This document shows, piece after piece, positions 22,705 through 34,255 of a stretch of DNA of 64,000 nt; the first letter of the stretch is position 1; each line of letters starts with the position of its first letter. The notes beneath the pieces were generated by a model. The model was given only the letters and a program-made list of their open reading frames with translations, searched no databases and was not told the origin of the DNA. The translations under genes were made by a program, and so were the position numbers. Origin of the DNA: Leptodactylus fallax (Eukaryota; Chordata; Amphibia; Anura; Leptodactylidae); contig CAMRHE010000463.1 of NCBI GenBank assembly GCA_947044405.1, positions 1,043,501 through 1,107,500 of the forward strand, written 5' to 3'.

Positions 22705-22925
22705 AATGTAAGTAGATTACTGTAAGTCCATGGCACCAGGGGTACCGGGGGCAGTGGGGGGGTCCAGCCAGTCTCCTGATGGTACTTGCCAGGCCTAAAG
22801 CTGTGTGAATGTACCTGCCCACATCAGATTACAGACACTCCACAGCCACAGGCCTGACAAGTACAGACTGGCTGGACCCTGGTGCCCCGGGTGTCATGAA
22901 CTAAGTTACTGTAAATCGCTATTCT
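22705..22925. repeat. Imperfect inverted repeat (hairpin)
   Basis: The left arm from TTACTGTAAGTCCATGGCAC through GGTCCAGCCAGTCT and CAGGCCT to AAGCTGTG is mirrored by CACAGCCACAGGCCTG, AGACTGGCTGGACC, GGTGCC and TTACTGTAAA. The arms are ~80 bp with several mismatches. It may be a small foldback element; no target duplication was identified. Confidence 0.75.
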
Positions 22926-23663
22926 CCATCGGATCCTTGTAGCTTTCTCTTTTTGCTCTAAAGGACAGAACGCTGTTATAGTGAGAAATGAGCAAGCCTC
23001 TGAAGGATCATTTGTGTGGCAGTAGTGGCACTAGGCAGCTGTGGTAACATGTGTGGCAGTGCGGCAGAGCATAATATGATGGATCAGGCCACAGGACATG
23101 CTGGTGGCAGTGATGGTAGTTGTGGTACTCAGAAGTACAAAAGTATGGCTGTATGTTAGGCAAGGCCTAGGGGGAGGCTGATATTATGGGGTTTGGAGGG
23201 ACTGCAAGGGGTTAACGAGCTTTTGGGGGGTAGGCTTGTGGCTGGTTAGAAAGATAGGGTGTGGGGAAAGGGATGTTTATAAGGTAAAGCTTGGGAAAGT
23301 AAGTGTCACCATAAGGAGGCATTACTCACCATCTAAGAGCCAAGCTTGACACTACTCTATCACAACTCAGGGTAGTTGCTGCTAACAGATGTCCACATTG
23401 GCTGCAGTCACAGCTCCAGGGACTGCTTCAGGGGCCTGGGGAGACTTCAGCCATCCCTTCCCCCAGTGGTGTAACTAAAGTCTTGTGGGACCCGATGCAA
23501 TCTTTTGTCCGGGGCCCCAACCTCATCCCTACAGTGAATTCTTGATAGTGATGGTTACGGGTGTGAAGGAGTTTAATTAACCTTAGTGTGGTTAGGGTAA
23601 TCTGTGGGCCTCCTTGGTTTATGGTCTAGATGGAAACTGCAATCTCAATACTGATGCCAGTGC
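22926..23663. other. Spacer with a possible old repeat end
   Basis: No coding signal. CAGTGGTGTAACTAAAGTC at 23465-23483 followed by G/C-rich sequence resembles the end of a widespread DNA-element type, but no partner end was found. Confidence 0.35.
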
Positions 23664-24595
23664 TTATTTATTTATTTATTTATTTTTTATCGAAGGTCTC
23701 AAAGCTGTGCCAACGAAAACACCAGTGCACGGAAAAAAGTGACGGGTACCACTGAAAAAAACGTGCAAAGGATGCGGTCTATCGCAAATCCCATCTCAAA
23801 AGAGAATGGGTCCTCCGAAACTGTCCCCAAACTCAGAGCCAAAAGGCCCACGAGTAAGGGGGCTAAACCAACCCAACTGCCAAAACAGGAGGGTCAGTGA
23901 GTTACTTGGTTTCCTCCATGGGCTGCCACCACCAGGAGTACTACCAAGCCAGCTACTTGCATCAGTCTCCTCTCAGGCTGCCACCCCAAGAGTACTACTG
24001 AGCCTGCAACTGTTGTCTGTCCCCACAAAAGCAGAGACAGACACTGGAGAGCAAGGAAGGAGGGAACCCGAAGACCACACACTCCAACTCCTAGACTTCG
24101 GGTAGGACCCAAAAGGGTTTCCGCACCCCTACATCCACACAAAAACAGTGACAAACAGGTGACAAAACGTGATAAACAAAAAAGAATAAATAAGTGAATA
24201 GAGTGCCAGTGTACTGGCCCGGTCTATCCGCCGGATCTATAAAAAATTACCCATGCTGGATAAACCAAGCAATAGGGTGAGTGCTTCTTAGGTGTAATCA
24301 AGTGCTTGTGCAATGTGCCAAATTCAGTGGGTTTCCCAGGCCCAGTGAAATAAGGCACCTCTGGAGTCACCGTCCCCAGAGGCACTTGCACCATGAGACC
24401 TTCGAAAGCCTCCCCAGCCCCTTGGCTTCGATCCCAGGGCCCTCTGCAATCCCTGGTGTGGCTCCCTGCCTCATGTTCGCAGTGTTCAGTTGGCTCCCTA
24501 CAGGGGGTGAACGACTTCCCCTGGCGGAACCAACCTACTGGCTGTTACTGATAAGAACAGATACTACACTTGATCTTAGCCAAAAGGCCGAGAAG
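23664..24595 (-). mobile_element. Candidate U2-headed retrosequence with A-rich tail
   Basis: Read on the minus strand, this begins with U2 snRNA nucleotides ~5-53 (24595 down to 24547), continues through ~860 bp of unidentified sequence, and ends in a run of AAAT units (23689-23664). A small-RNA 5' head plus an A-rich tail is the form of an snRNA-derived SINE or a template-switch retrocopy. No long ORF is visible. The alternative is a non-LTR element that targets U2 genes (Keno-type) carrying a piece of its target. Target duplications were not found. Confidence 0.55.
24547..24595 (-). pseudogene. U2 snRNA 5'-end fragment
   Basis: 49 nt match the 5' part of vertebrate U2 snRNA (CTTCTCGGCCTTTTGGC ... 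GTGTAGTATCTG ... TTATCAGT), including the GTAGTA branch-point recognition sequence. Sequence beyond nucleotide ~53, including the Sm site, is absent, so it is not a working U2 gene. Confidence 0.9.
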
Positions 24596-24789
24596 TGCTT
24601 ATGGGCCACCTAAGGCTCCTGTGTCCCCCGTGCGACTGCACCCTCTGCACCCCTTCAAGTTACGACCCTGCCTTCCCCTTCACCACACCAGCTGGGGAAA
24701 ACCAGACCTCAATCGCGTCTCAATCCTGATGAGGCCCCTCGTGTCCAGCGTCAGAGAAGAAGCCCTCCAGAGACCCTCCAGAGTGGACC
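24596..24789. other. Short spacer before the LTR element
   Basis: C-rich sequence, no recognised feature. Its last 5 bp (GGACC) resemble the 5 bp after the LTR element (GGGCC). Confidence 0.4.
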
Positions 24790-25703
24790 TGTGATGATTC
24801 TGCTTAAGTGTGGCTATAATTCAGGAATGTATTTTGGTCTCTGGGTAGCGTATTTCTCTCTAGTTCCATTTACTCATAAGGTGCTCCGCCATAACCATAG
24901 GTGTATATTGGCAGTAGTGGCAACACTGGAACAATAGGGCTCCATTGTACTCCTATACAGCCCTGAGTGATCAAAGAAACAATAGTGCATTGTTCAAGCC
25001 TGGGCTGTTGATCAGACCTGGCTGATAACATTGTATCAATTCACTTGGTCTCAGTTCTTTACAAAGGATCTGGACTTGATTGCATTAACTCATCAGACTT
25101 ACTGTTGCCGGTGACCTCATTCTGGGGGGTGGCATAAAGGGTATAAAAGATGAGGTAAGAGGTCTGTGGGGGGAGATTATGCTATGGAGATTATGCTATG
25201 GAGTTGAGACAGACCATCACAGACTACAAGAGATTGGTGTTGGGATTACAAGCGAACACCATGAGGAGATTTTTGTGATGAGACTATTGGACTAATGCTG
25301 AGAGACTGTGATGCCACATGCTAGGAGTTAATGCCACATGCCAAGAAGCCTCCACTGGTGATCTCACACATGACAGAGCATGTGTGAGTGTTGGACTACA
25401 TAACCACATCAAGGACATGCGTGGTAAAGTAATCATTTCACCTTTATCCCTTTTATTTTATTTGTACTGTATCTTGTAACTAGTAACTGTTAATGCTTGC
25501 ATATATCTGCATATCTGTTCTGAACTGCATATGTTAGATGTTAATACCGACCCATTTAGGGGTTAATAAATATATAAAATTTAGAAAGCTTGTTTTGTAT
25601 TTATCTGGTGAACCCGGCACTCACTGGCGGTGAGTGTGGTTTTTATATGAAAGAGGACTCAGGTGGGGCCAAAGCGGTGTTGGCGCACTGAGGATCTTTC
25701 ACA
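24790..25703 (+). repeat. 5' LTR, deleted copy 1
   Basis: 914 bp ending GGATCTTTCACA. It carries GGGTATAAAAGATGAGG near 25138, a probable TATA box, and an AATAAA near 25565, a probable polyadenylation signal. Confidence 0.93.
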
Positions 25704-25704
25704 T

Positions 25705-25715
25705 TGGTGGCAGCG
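25705..25715 (+). other. Primer-binding site, tRNA-Leu type
   Basis: TGGTGGCAGCG, one base after the LTR, matches the complement of the 3' end of a vertebrate tRNA-Leu (AAG type) for 11 nt. Two extra bases (TA) then precede GTGGGAT, which also fits. The same layout is at 34054 and 43012. Confidence 0.6.
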
Positions 25716-25906
25716 TAGTGGGATCTTAGGATAAACGGCGTGCGTTGGTGACCTTTATCACTCACATGCTGGGGATTGTGGTAATCCTATGAGACAAGCT
25801 CGGTATTAAAGCAAGCATTAAGATACAGTGAAAGTTTGATACAGTGCTGTTCCCCTCCCTTACTCTTTGTATTCTGTCCTATCTTTTATTTGGCAAATAC
25901 CAGTGG

Positions 25907-28037
25907 ATGGCTAGTGGGCTCAGAAGCAGAGCTCCAGAACTGCAGAACCAGGCTTTTGGAGATCCTGAGCGTATGGCTGAAATGGAGGCAGCCACAGCTA
26001 TGCAGAGAATCGAGCAGAGTCCTGATTTTGGGGCTAGGCCAGGAAGTGCGGCAAGCAGCCCGGTCCCAAGGATTACTTCACCAGGAGAGGCCAGTAGTCC
26101 CAGCCTTGCTATGGGAATGGCTTCATACTGGCAAACGGCCCTACAGCAAGTAGGCACTAGTGACCCTAACACATACCTGCAGGTGGTGTGCCGTTTTCTG
26201 GAAGCTGTAGAACAAGAATGGCAGGCCGCAGAACGGCAGGCAGTTCGTGAGGCTGCTGAGCGACAGGCCAAGAGGGAGTATCAGCTTGAGCTGAAGAGGC
26301 GGGAAATCTCCCAGCGGGCACAAACCGCCCCCGCGCAAACTCCAACAACCCTGCAGAGACCCTCAAATTGGAAGGAGAAGCCAGGCCGGAGTTCACCACA
26401 GCGTCTGTCGTCAGGTCGGGTGAGACAAATTATGCCCCGGGTGGTCCCTCCCCTATCCCAAGAACTCTGGGCGCCCGGGTGACCTTCCCCAAACCCCAAG
26501 GGGAGGTGCGGCGGGGCCATGCCTGTAACCAGACAGGACATTTCAAGGAGGAGTGCCCGAACCGCCCTGAGAACTTCCCTACTTCCCAAGCCACAGCAGG
26601 TGTCCCATCTGTGTATCTGGACTGGGGTTCAGGAAAAGGAATGCTGACTGTGGGACTATTGACTGATTTGCCTGCTAAGGTACTGTTGGGAACTGATTTA
26701 GGACCTATGATGTCCCAATATGGGGTGGGGAGCACCCCAATTTACTGTGATAAACTGTCTATGACTAATGTTGATAATGTGTCTGTCATATCTGCAGAGA
26801 GGGCCCGTAACCCCCCCTCTGAGATACTTCCCATGGCAGTCAATGTAAATGCTAATGAGTTGCCTTCAGCTGAGAGAAGGGAAGATGCAAATGAGCTTCC
26901 TGCAACCCAGCTCAGCAAAAATGTTATTGATGCTTTGTTCCCTCCGGTGCTAGGAGCCAATGAGACTAAGTCTGTAAACAGACCCACATCTGCGGGGGCG
27001 TCACCCTCCCAGCTTGTTAATCTGTCTACCACAGATCTCATTGAGGCCCGGTGTGAATTAACAATTGCTAATGAAGGTACTGTCAATGTAATTGCCAATG
27101 CTTGTTGTGACAGTGTACAGGGTAGCTCTTCTGAGTCACTGGAAGCGACTTCTACTATTTCGCCCAGTGTATCCGATAAGCCCCCAACTGCTGACCATGT
27201 GCCAGGTAGTCAGGTAGGCTATGTGGATCTTATGGCCGATCCAGGTGAGGGACGGACTGCTGGTAGTGCGGTGTTAGCCCGCAGCCAGAGTGCTACAAGG
27301 GTGGAGGGCGTTCCGACCCTTGAACCGTTGCCTACACCACCTGGAGTCGGTGCTGAGACCGCCATGACTAGCCTCACTCCCTTGAAGCCGGAGGAGTCTG
27401 GCCGGTATGAGACATACCCGTCTCTTCTGTCCAGTTCTATTCCAGGAGGTGAGATCCCAGAAGGGGGTATGTCAACTGTATTACCTGTCAATGTATTGTG
27501 GGGGGGATGGTTTGGGAAAGCCTGATCTCAGTCATTTGCCCAAGGTATCACCATCACCCACCCAAGTACAGGAGGAACCGGATGTAGGTTTGGAAGCAAA
27601 GGGGGAGGTGCAGAACCCCCTAGAACTCTCCCAACTAGCGGCTAGTGTGGGGAAGACCCTGAGAGAGCAGTCCAAGGGTAGCCAGGAGAGCAGAGATTGC
27701 CGGGATGGGGTCTCTGGAATGGTACCCCCAAGGGCCTGAGGTCATGAGGGTAAAGCTACGGGATGCCAGCACTCAGAAAGCGGACCCCGAACAGGCAGGA
27801 GGTAGCCAAGTGTACGTGGCTCAGAGCCTAGGCCTTAGAAGTGTCCCTAGTCAGACTAGAGAGACAGAAGGGGCCGGCAGCTATGTAACATGCACCTCTC
27901 TTTTGTCTCACTCCAGCCAAGAGTTCAGAGAGGCTGTCCAAGCTGACCCTAGTCTGGACATATTGAAGGCGCATGGCGCTCAACCACCCTCGGAGTCTGA
28001 CAAGGCCCGAGTCTGCTGGGACCCCGGGGGGAGGTGA
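25907..28037 (+). pseudogene. gag/pro remnant of deleted copy 1
   Basis: From ATG 25907 (WMASGLRS context) the N-terminal region and Arg/Glu/Ala-rich helix are readable to about 26440. The frame then changes and a second stretch runs to TGA 27525. Compared with the fuller copy at 43210, three parts are missing: the SCAN-like capsid, the DTG part of the protease, and all of integrase except its upstream linker (27880-28010). The zinc knuckle has lost its first Cys, now Gly at 26515-26517. A third stretch (27705-28037) repeats linker sequence before the polypurine tract. It cannot code for working proteins. Confidence 0.88.
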
Positions 28038-28137
28038 GGGAGCCTTGGGGCCAGAGCCTGAGAAGCTGGTGGCGGAGGTGCTTTCAGAAGAGGGGCGTAG
28101 GCCCCTACTTCCTGCAAGCCCCATCTAAAGGGGGAGG

Positions 28138-29040
28138 TGTGATGATTCTGCTTAAGTGTGGCTATAATTCAGGAATGTATTTTGGTCTCTGGGTAGCGTA
28201 TTTCTCTCTAGTTCCATTTACTCATAAGGTGCGCCGCCATAACCATAGGTGTATATTGGCAGTAGTGGCAACACTGGAACAATAGGGCTCCATTGTACTC
28301 CTATACAGCCCTGAGTGATCAAAGAAACAATAGTGCATTGTTCAAGCCTGGGCTGTTGATCAGACCTGGCTGATAACATTGTATCAATTCACTTGGTCTC
28401 AGTTCTTTACAAAGGATCTGGACTTGATTGCATTAACTCATCAGACTTACTGTTGCCGGTGACCTCATTCTGGGGGGTGGCATAAAGGGTATAAAAGATG
28501 AGGTAAGAGGTCTGTGGGAGGAGATGATGCTATGGGGATTATGCTATGGAGTTGAGACAGACCATCACAGACTACAAGAGATTGGTGTTGGGATTACAAG
28601 TGAACACCATGAGGAGTTTTTGTGATGAGACTATTGGACTAATGCTGAGAGACTGTGATGCCACATGCTAGGAGTTAATGCCACATGCCAAGAAGCCTCC
28701 ACTGGTGATCTCACACATGACAGAGCATGTGTGAGTGTTGGACTACAGAACCACATCAAGGACGTGTGGTAAAGTAATTATTTCACCTTTATCCCTTTTA
28801 TTTTATTTGTACTGTATCTTGTAACTAGTAACTGTTAATGCTTGTATATATCTGCATATCTGTTCTGAACTGCATGTGATAGATGTTAATACCGACCCAT
28901 TTAGGGGGTTAATAAATATATAAAATTTAGAAGGCTTGTCTTGTATTTATCTGAACCCAACTGGCGGTGAGTGTGGTTTTTATATGAAAGAGGACTCAGG
29001 AGTAGCCAAAACGGTGTTGGCGCACTGAGGATCTTTCACA
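28138..29040 (+). repeat. 3' LTR, deleted copy 1
   Basis: 903 bp, partner of 24790-25703, with small indels (for example a shortened CCGGCACTCACTGG segment near 28950). Confidence 0.93.
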
Positions 29041-29154
29041 GGGCCGCAGTTTACTCTCAGGGGTCCCACTTTGGTAGGAATCCACAGTCAAGACCCTGCG
29101 CCGTACCCTACCTCTTGCGCCAGAGGGAGCTGACCATTTCCCCTCCCTCTCATC

Positions 29155-31177
29155 ATGGTGGTGCCTTGTCTGGACGGGATTTGGTGGCCGCTCCTGGGGG
29201 GTCAAGCAGCGGAGAGACCACCCAGTGTAGGATGGCACCAAATTCTGACTGGAGGTGTCAAAGGCTATGCACCTGGCACTCCTCTGGTGGGCAGCAGCAA
29301 GGTGCTGGCCCGACCTGCACCATCTGAGACAGCAAGGGACATGCTACTGCTAAGGCCAGCTGCAGATAGGACGCAGCCAGGCCTTCTGCTCTATCCAGAC
29401 CACAGGATGAATCCCCTCAACTTCTGGGTGCTGATGGCAGTAGAGGACATCCGGACTGATGGGATCACAGTGCGCAGGCAGCTAGGTGACAGTGGGGCTG
29501 CCTCTTTTCTTTTTCTCCTGCCCTTACTACCTCTCCAGGAAATGGGGGGGGAGCATGCTGGGGAGGTGGGTAGGGGATTAATGGAAACCTTAGTCAGGCA
29601 ATGTTTATTGAGTTTACAGGTCTTCCCCCTGTTTATGGCATGGCTAGGTCATGTAGGCATGACAGGGTTGTCAGGGTCAGCGCCTGGGACAGTTTCAGTG
29701 GGGTGTTTAGCTGTAGGGGCAAGCATTGGAGATCTGCCTGATACCGCAACAGTGCCGGTAAATAATGTCGGGGGGTGAGGGGGGGCTACTGGGGTATAGG
29801 AGCTACAGTGGTGGTTCAGGAGACGCTGATAAGTGGTAGCGATGATACCGAAAAAGAAAAGGGTACAGAGAGTGATGGAGCAAAGGGTGAAATCTATACG
29901 TGCTTTGTGGGGCCTTTGTTGACCAATTTGAAGCAGGAAGTACGGGAAAAAATGTAGAAGGATGAGTATGTGGAAAGATTTTTCATTCTGTAACTCAATA
30001 TATTTGATTTAAATTGTGCTAAGAAGGATGAGTCAAAAAAGGATGAGGAGGAGAAGAAAAGGAGGAGGAGAAAAAGAGGAGAAGGAGAAGAAGAAGAGGA
30101 GGAGGAGGAGAAGAAGAAGAGGAGGAGAAGAATAAAGAAGGAGAAGAAGAGGAGGAGGAGAAGAAGAGGAGGAGGAGAAGAAGAAAGAAGGAGAAGAAGA
30201 GGAGGAGAAGAAGAAGAGGAGGAGAAGAAGAAAGAAGGAGAAGAAGAAGAGGAGGAGGAGAAAAAGACGAGAAGGAGAAGAAGAAGAGGAGGAGAAGAAG
30301 AAGAGGAGGAGAAGAATAAAGAAGGAGAAGAAGAGGAGGAGGAGAAGAGGAGGAGAAGAAGAAAGAAGGAGAAGAAGAGGAGGAGAAGAAGAAGAGGAGG
30401 AGAAGAAGAAAGAAGGAGAAGAAGAGGAGAAGAAGAAGAGAAGGAAAAGAGGAAGAGGAGGAGAAGAAGAAGAGGAGGAGAAGAAGAAGAAGAAGAAGAA
30501 GAAGAGGAGGAGGAGAAGAGGAGAAGAAGAGGAAGAGGAGGAAAAGAAGAAGAGGAGGAGAAGGAGAAAGAAGAAGAAGAGGAGGAGGAGAAGAATAAAG
30601 AAGCAGAAGAAGAGGAGGAGGAGGAGAAGAAAGAAGGAGAAGAAGAGGAGGAGGAGAAGAAAGAAGGAGAAGAAGAGGAGAAGGAGAAGAAGAAGAGAAA
30701 GAGAAGAAGAAGAGGAGGAGAAGAGGAAGAGGAGGGAAGAAGGGGGGGAAGAGGAGGTGCAGATTAATCCCATTGTTTACAGGCATTTGCTATTCTTGCG
30801 AGTATTATATGGGAAAAAGCAATGGAAAATTGTTCCACATTGTTCTGCTACATGGACACTATAGGGGAAGCATACCGAGTTTGGTCTGGTTCCATTATGA
30901 TGAGCAATTCTGGCAAAGAAAGGCGGTTTCATCCAGCATATGCTGGGATTATAAAAATATTGCGCTATGGTTTCAGATGATGGCACCAGTGCTGGAGCGT
31001 CAGTCAGGACAGTCCTTTCAGGTGGGAACCGGAGGTTCTGAATCCTCGGGATGCTTGACAGTGGCTCATAGAGGACTGTGTTTTGCATTTGATGAGGGCA
31101 GCTGTAGATTCGGAGCAAAGTGCAAATTTAAGCATGAGTTCTCCTCCTGTGGGGGATCATATGGACCAGCTCGATAA
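29155..31177 (+). pseudogene. DIRS-like gag remnant
   Basis: Two readable stretches (29155-29778 and 29775-29957) end in an acidic/Lys-rich part with LLTNLKQEVREKM. After the polypurine block another stretch reads YDEQFWQRKAV then WFQMMAPV and a CCCH-like finger (CFAFDEGSCRFGAKCKFKH, about 31078-31134). The CCCH finger after a Gln/Gly-rich linker is characteristic of DIRS gag. Frames change at least three times. The assignment rests on motif order and resemblance to frog DIRS gag; confidence is moderate for the first 600 bp and higher for the finger. Confidence 0.72.
30024..30766. repeat. Polypurine (GAA/GGA)n expansion
   Basis: About 740 bp almost entirely A and G on the plus strand, built from GAAGAGGAGGAGAAGAA-like blocks with longer repeats (for example AAGAAAGAAGGAGAAGAAGA recurring). 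It starts inside sequence coding Lys/Glu (GATGAGTCAAAAAAGGATGA) and ends at GAGGAGGTGCAGATT. Mirror symmetry makes triplex formation likely. Minus-strand Leu/Ser/Pro ORFs are artefacts. Confidence 0.95.
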
Positions 31178-31199
31178 TGCTGGAAAATGGGGTGACACC

Positions 31200-31920
31200 A
31201 ATATTTCTGGATGCGATCCTACCCTTTCTAAGTAGCTATACAGATCAAATGAAGCAAGTTTGCTAAGCGATATTTTTCGGGAGGAGTTTCCGATTCCTTT
31301 TACTGAAATTGTGGTTTTTTCACATCTTAAAAATTTGCGTTCAGCTGAGTTTCCAGAAGTTGTTACAGAAAACTTAGAGAGTTTGCATTAGGTCGGATGT
31401 TAGTCCCTTCTTGGGAGTTCCCTTTGCCGAACCTCAGGTTTCACCAGTTGTGATCGTTTCGAAAAAATAGGATAAAATATATAAATAAAATAAATACATT
31501 TTGACTCATCCACCACCTATACTTCCCAAAAGGGTCGTCGGTGAATGACGGAATTCATCCTGAGTTTTGCTCTGTGGTGTACATGTCATTTGATGCCACT
31601 CTTCATTGGGTTAAACTATACGGGCACAGGGTGTTGATGACAAAAATAGACATGGCATCGGCTTTCCGTTTGCTTCCCTTTCAACCAGAATGCATGCCTC
31701 TGTTGGGATGTTTTTGGGGGGGTTTGTCTTTGGTTGACCATTGTCTACTAATGGGTTGATCTCTGTCCTGCGCCTATTTTGAAACATTCAGTACGTTCAT
31801 TGAGTGGGTCTTTAGGAAGGCATCAGGTTGGTTGTCCTGTATACACTATTTAGACAACTTCCTCTGAGTCAGCCCAGCAAGTTCCAACGTCTTCTCTCTG
31901 CTGCTTCATACCATTGAAAG
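31200..31920 (+). pseudogene. DIRS-like reverse transcriptase fragment
   Basis: Recognisable RT blocks: NDGIHPEFCSVVYMSFD, then TKIDMASAFRLLPFQPE, then LLGCFWGG, and HYLDNFL at 31847-31858. The catalytic YLDD is YLDN here, so the second Asp is lost, and several in-frame stops are present. The upstream part has FLGVPFAEPQVSPVVIVSKK, which fits the region before the RT palm. The copy breaks off at 31920. Confidence 0.85.
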
Positions 31921-32133
31921 CAGAGAAAAAAAAGTATTTAGTCAGCCACCAATTGTGCAAGTTCTCCCACTTATAAAGATGAGGCCGGCCTGTAATTGTC
32001 ATCATAGGTAGACCTCAACTATGAGAGACAAAATGAGAAAACTAATCCAGAAAATCACATTGTCTGATTTTTAAAGAATTTATTTGCAAATTATGGTGGA
32101 AAATAAGTATTTGGTCAATAACAAAAGCTCATC

Positions 32134-33173
32134 TCAATACTTTGTTCTATATCCTTTGTTGGCAATGACAGAGGTCAAACGTTTTCTGTAAGTCCTCACA
32201 AGGTTGGCACACACTGTTGCTGGTATGTTGGCCCATTCCTCCATGCAGATCTCCTCTAGAGCAGGGATGTTTTGGGGCTGTCGCTGGGCAACACGGACTT
32301 TCTACTCCCTCCAAAGGTTTTCTATGGGGCTGAGATCTGGAGACTGGCTAGGTCACTCCAGGACCTTGAAATGCTTCTTACGAAGCCGCTCCTTCGTTGC
32401 CCTGGCGGTGTGCTTGGGATCATTGTCATGCTGAAAGACCCAGCCACGTTTCATCTTCAATGCCCTTGCTGATGGAAGGAGGTTTGCACTCACAATCTTA
32501 CCATACATGGCCCCATTCATTCTTTCATGTACACGGATCAGTCGTCCTGGTCCCTTTGCAGAGAAACAGACCCAAACCATGATGTTGCCCCCCCATGCTT
32601 CACAGTAGGTATGGTGTTCTTTGGATACAACTCAGCATTCACTCTCCTCCAAACACCACGAGTTGTGTTTCTACCAAACACTTCTACTTTGGTTTCATCT
32701 GACCATATGACATTCTCCCAATACTCTTCTGGAACATCCAAATGCTCTCTAGCAAACTTCAGACGGGCCCGGATATGTACTGGCTTAAGCAGGGGGACAC
32801 GTCTGGCACTGCAGGATCTGAGTCCCTGGCGGCGTAGTGTGTTACTGACGGTAACCTTTGTTACGTTAGTCCCAGCTTTCTGCAGGTCAGTCACTAGGTC
32901 CCCCCGTGTGGTTCTAGTGATCATTTTGACCCCACGGGGTGAGATCTTGCGTGGAGCCCCTGATGGAGGGAGATTATCAGTGGTCTTGTATGTCTTCCAT
33001 TTTCTAATTATTGCTCTCACAGGTGATTTCTTCACACCAAGCTGCTTGCCTATTGCAGATTCAGTCTTCCCAGCCTGGTGCAGGGCTACCATTTTGTTTC
33101 TGGTGTCCTTCCACAGCTCTTTCGTCTTCACCATAGTGGAGTTTGGAGTGTGACTGTTTGAGGTTGTGGACAA
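32134..33173 (-). pseudogene. Tc1 family B transposase, broken
   Basis: Minus-strand DD34E-type transposase. The natural start is probably the ATG at 33132-33134 ([10 protein letters not shown]). N-terminal helix-turn-helix regions ([19 protein letters not shown]), then SDETK with the first Asp. A frame change near 32578 follows HGGA; the catalytic part continues with FSAKGPG and DNDPKH (second Asp). A stop (TGA replacing a Trp codon) at 32353-32355 precedes SQSPDL and the third acidic motif PIENLW, with another stop shortly after. Reading can be followed to TGA 32134-32136. At least three lesions make it inactive. Confidence 0.92.
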
Positions 33174-33208
33174 GTGTCTTTTATACTGATAACAATGTCA
33201 AACAGGAG

Positions 33209-34052
33209 TGTGATGATTCCGCTTAAATATGGCTATAACTCAAAGCTGTATTTTGGCCTCTGGGTAGGGTATCTCTTTACTCATAAGGTGCGCAGCCATA
33301 ATCATAGGTATATTGCCAATAGTGGCCGGACTGGAACAATAGGGCTTTGTATCCATCCCAGCAGGGCTACATTGAATTCCTATACAGTCCTGAGTGATCA
33401 AAGAAACATGCATGGTGCAGCCTGCACTGGTAGATCAGATATGGCTGATAACATTGTATCATTTCACTTGGTCTCAGCTCTTTACAAAGAGTCTGGACTT
33501 GAGTGCATTAATCCATCAGACTTGCTGTTGCCGGTGACCTCATTCTGGGAGGTGTCATAAAGGGTATATAAGATGAGGTAAGAGGTCAGTGAGAGGAGAT
33601 TGGGCTGAGACCATCACAGACTACAGAGTTTTTACAGAGACCACTGTGAAGAGCATGCAGGCTGGATTGTTGTATTAATGCCACATGCCAAGAAGCCTCC
33701 ACTGGGTTATTCACACATACCAGAGCATGTGTGAGTTTTGGATTATAGAGCCACATCAAGGAGATGCGTGGTAAAGTAATTATTTCAATTTTATTCCCTT
33801 TTTATTTTTATTGTACTGTATCTTGTAACTAGTAACTGTTAATGCTTGTATATATCTACATATCTGTTCTGAACTGCATGTGTTAGATGTTAATACTGAC
33901 CTATTTAGGGGTTAATAAATATTATAAAATTTAGAAAGCTTGTCTTGTATTTATCTTGTGAACCCGGCACTCACTGGCGGTGAGTGTGGTTTTATATGAA
34001 AGAAGACTCAGGTGTGGGCCAAAGCGGTTTGGCGCACGGAGGATCTTTCACA
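33209..34052 (+). repeat. 5' LTR, deleted copy 2
   Basis: 844 bp; the primer site TGGTGGCAGCG follows at 34054-34064. Related to, but clearly diverged from, the copy 1 LTR in its first 300 bp. Confidence 0.94.
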
Positions 34053-34255
34053 TTGGTGGCAGCGTGGTGGGATCTTAGGATAAACGGTGTGTGTTGGTGA
34101 CCTTTATCACTCACACGCTAGGGATTGTAGTAATCCTATGAGACAAGCTCGGTATTAAAGCAAGCATTAAGATACAGTGAAAGTTTGATACAATGCTGTT
34201 CCCCTCCCTTACTCTTTGTATTCTATCCTATCTTTTATTTGGCAAATACCAGTGG

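Larger units (their letters stand above)
24790..29040 (+). mobile_element. Gmr1-like LTR element, deleted copy 1
   Basis: LTRs at 24790-25703 and 28138-29040 (TGTGATGATT ... TTTCACA) enclose a primer site, a gag-like remnant and a polypurine tract (AAAGGGGGAGG, 28127-28137). Flanking 5-mers are GGACC and GGGCC, a target duplication with one mismatch. No reverse transcriptase, RNase H or integrase core is present, so movement must have used enzymes in trans. LTR divergence is about 2% by eye. Confidence 0.92.
29041..31920 (+). mobile_element. Decayed DIRS-like retroelement
   Basis: Pieces of a DIRS-type gag (about 29400-31177) and RT (31200-31920) lie in order on the plus strand, with many stops and frame changes. 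The two gag parts are separated by a 0.74-kb polypurine expansion. The copy ends abruptly at the Tc1 element starting 31921. No tyrosine recombinase or split/inverted terminal repeats are seen in the window. Confidence 0.75.

Noticed and set aside
24547..24595. Functional U2 snRNA gene
   Set aside because: Only nucleotides ~5-53 are present; the Sm site and 3' stem-loops are absent.
29041..29154. Continuation of the LTR element beyond 29040
   Set aside because: The LTR ends at TTTCACA, and what follows matches no LTR or primer sequence.
30019..30786. Minus-strand Leu/Ser/Pro-rich ORFs of ~250 codons
   Set aside because: Translation of the GAA/GGA microsatellite; no other coding feature.
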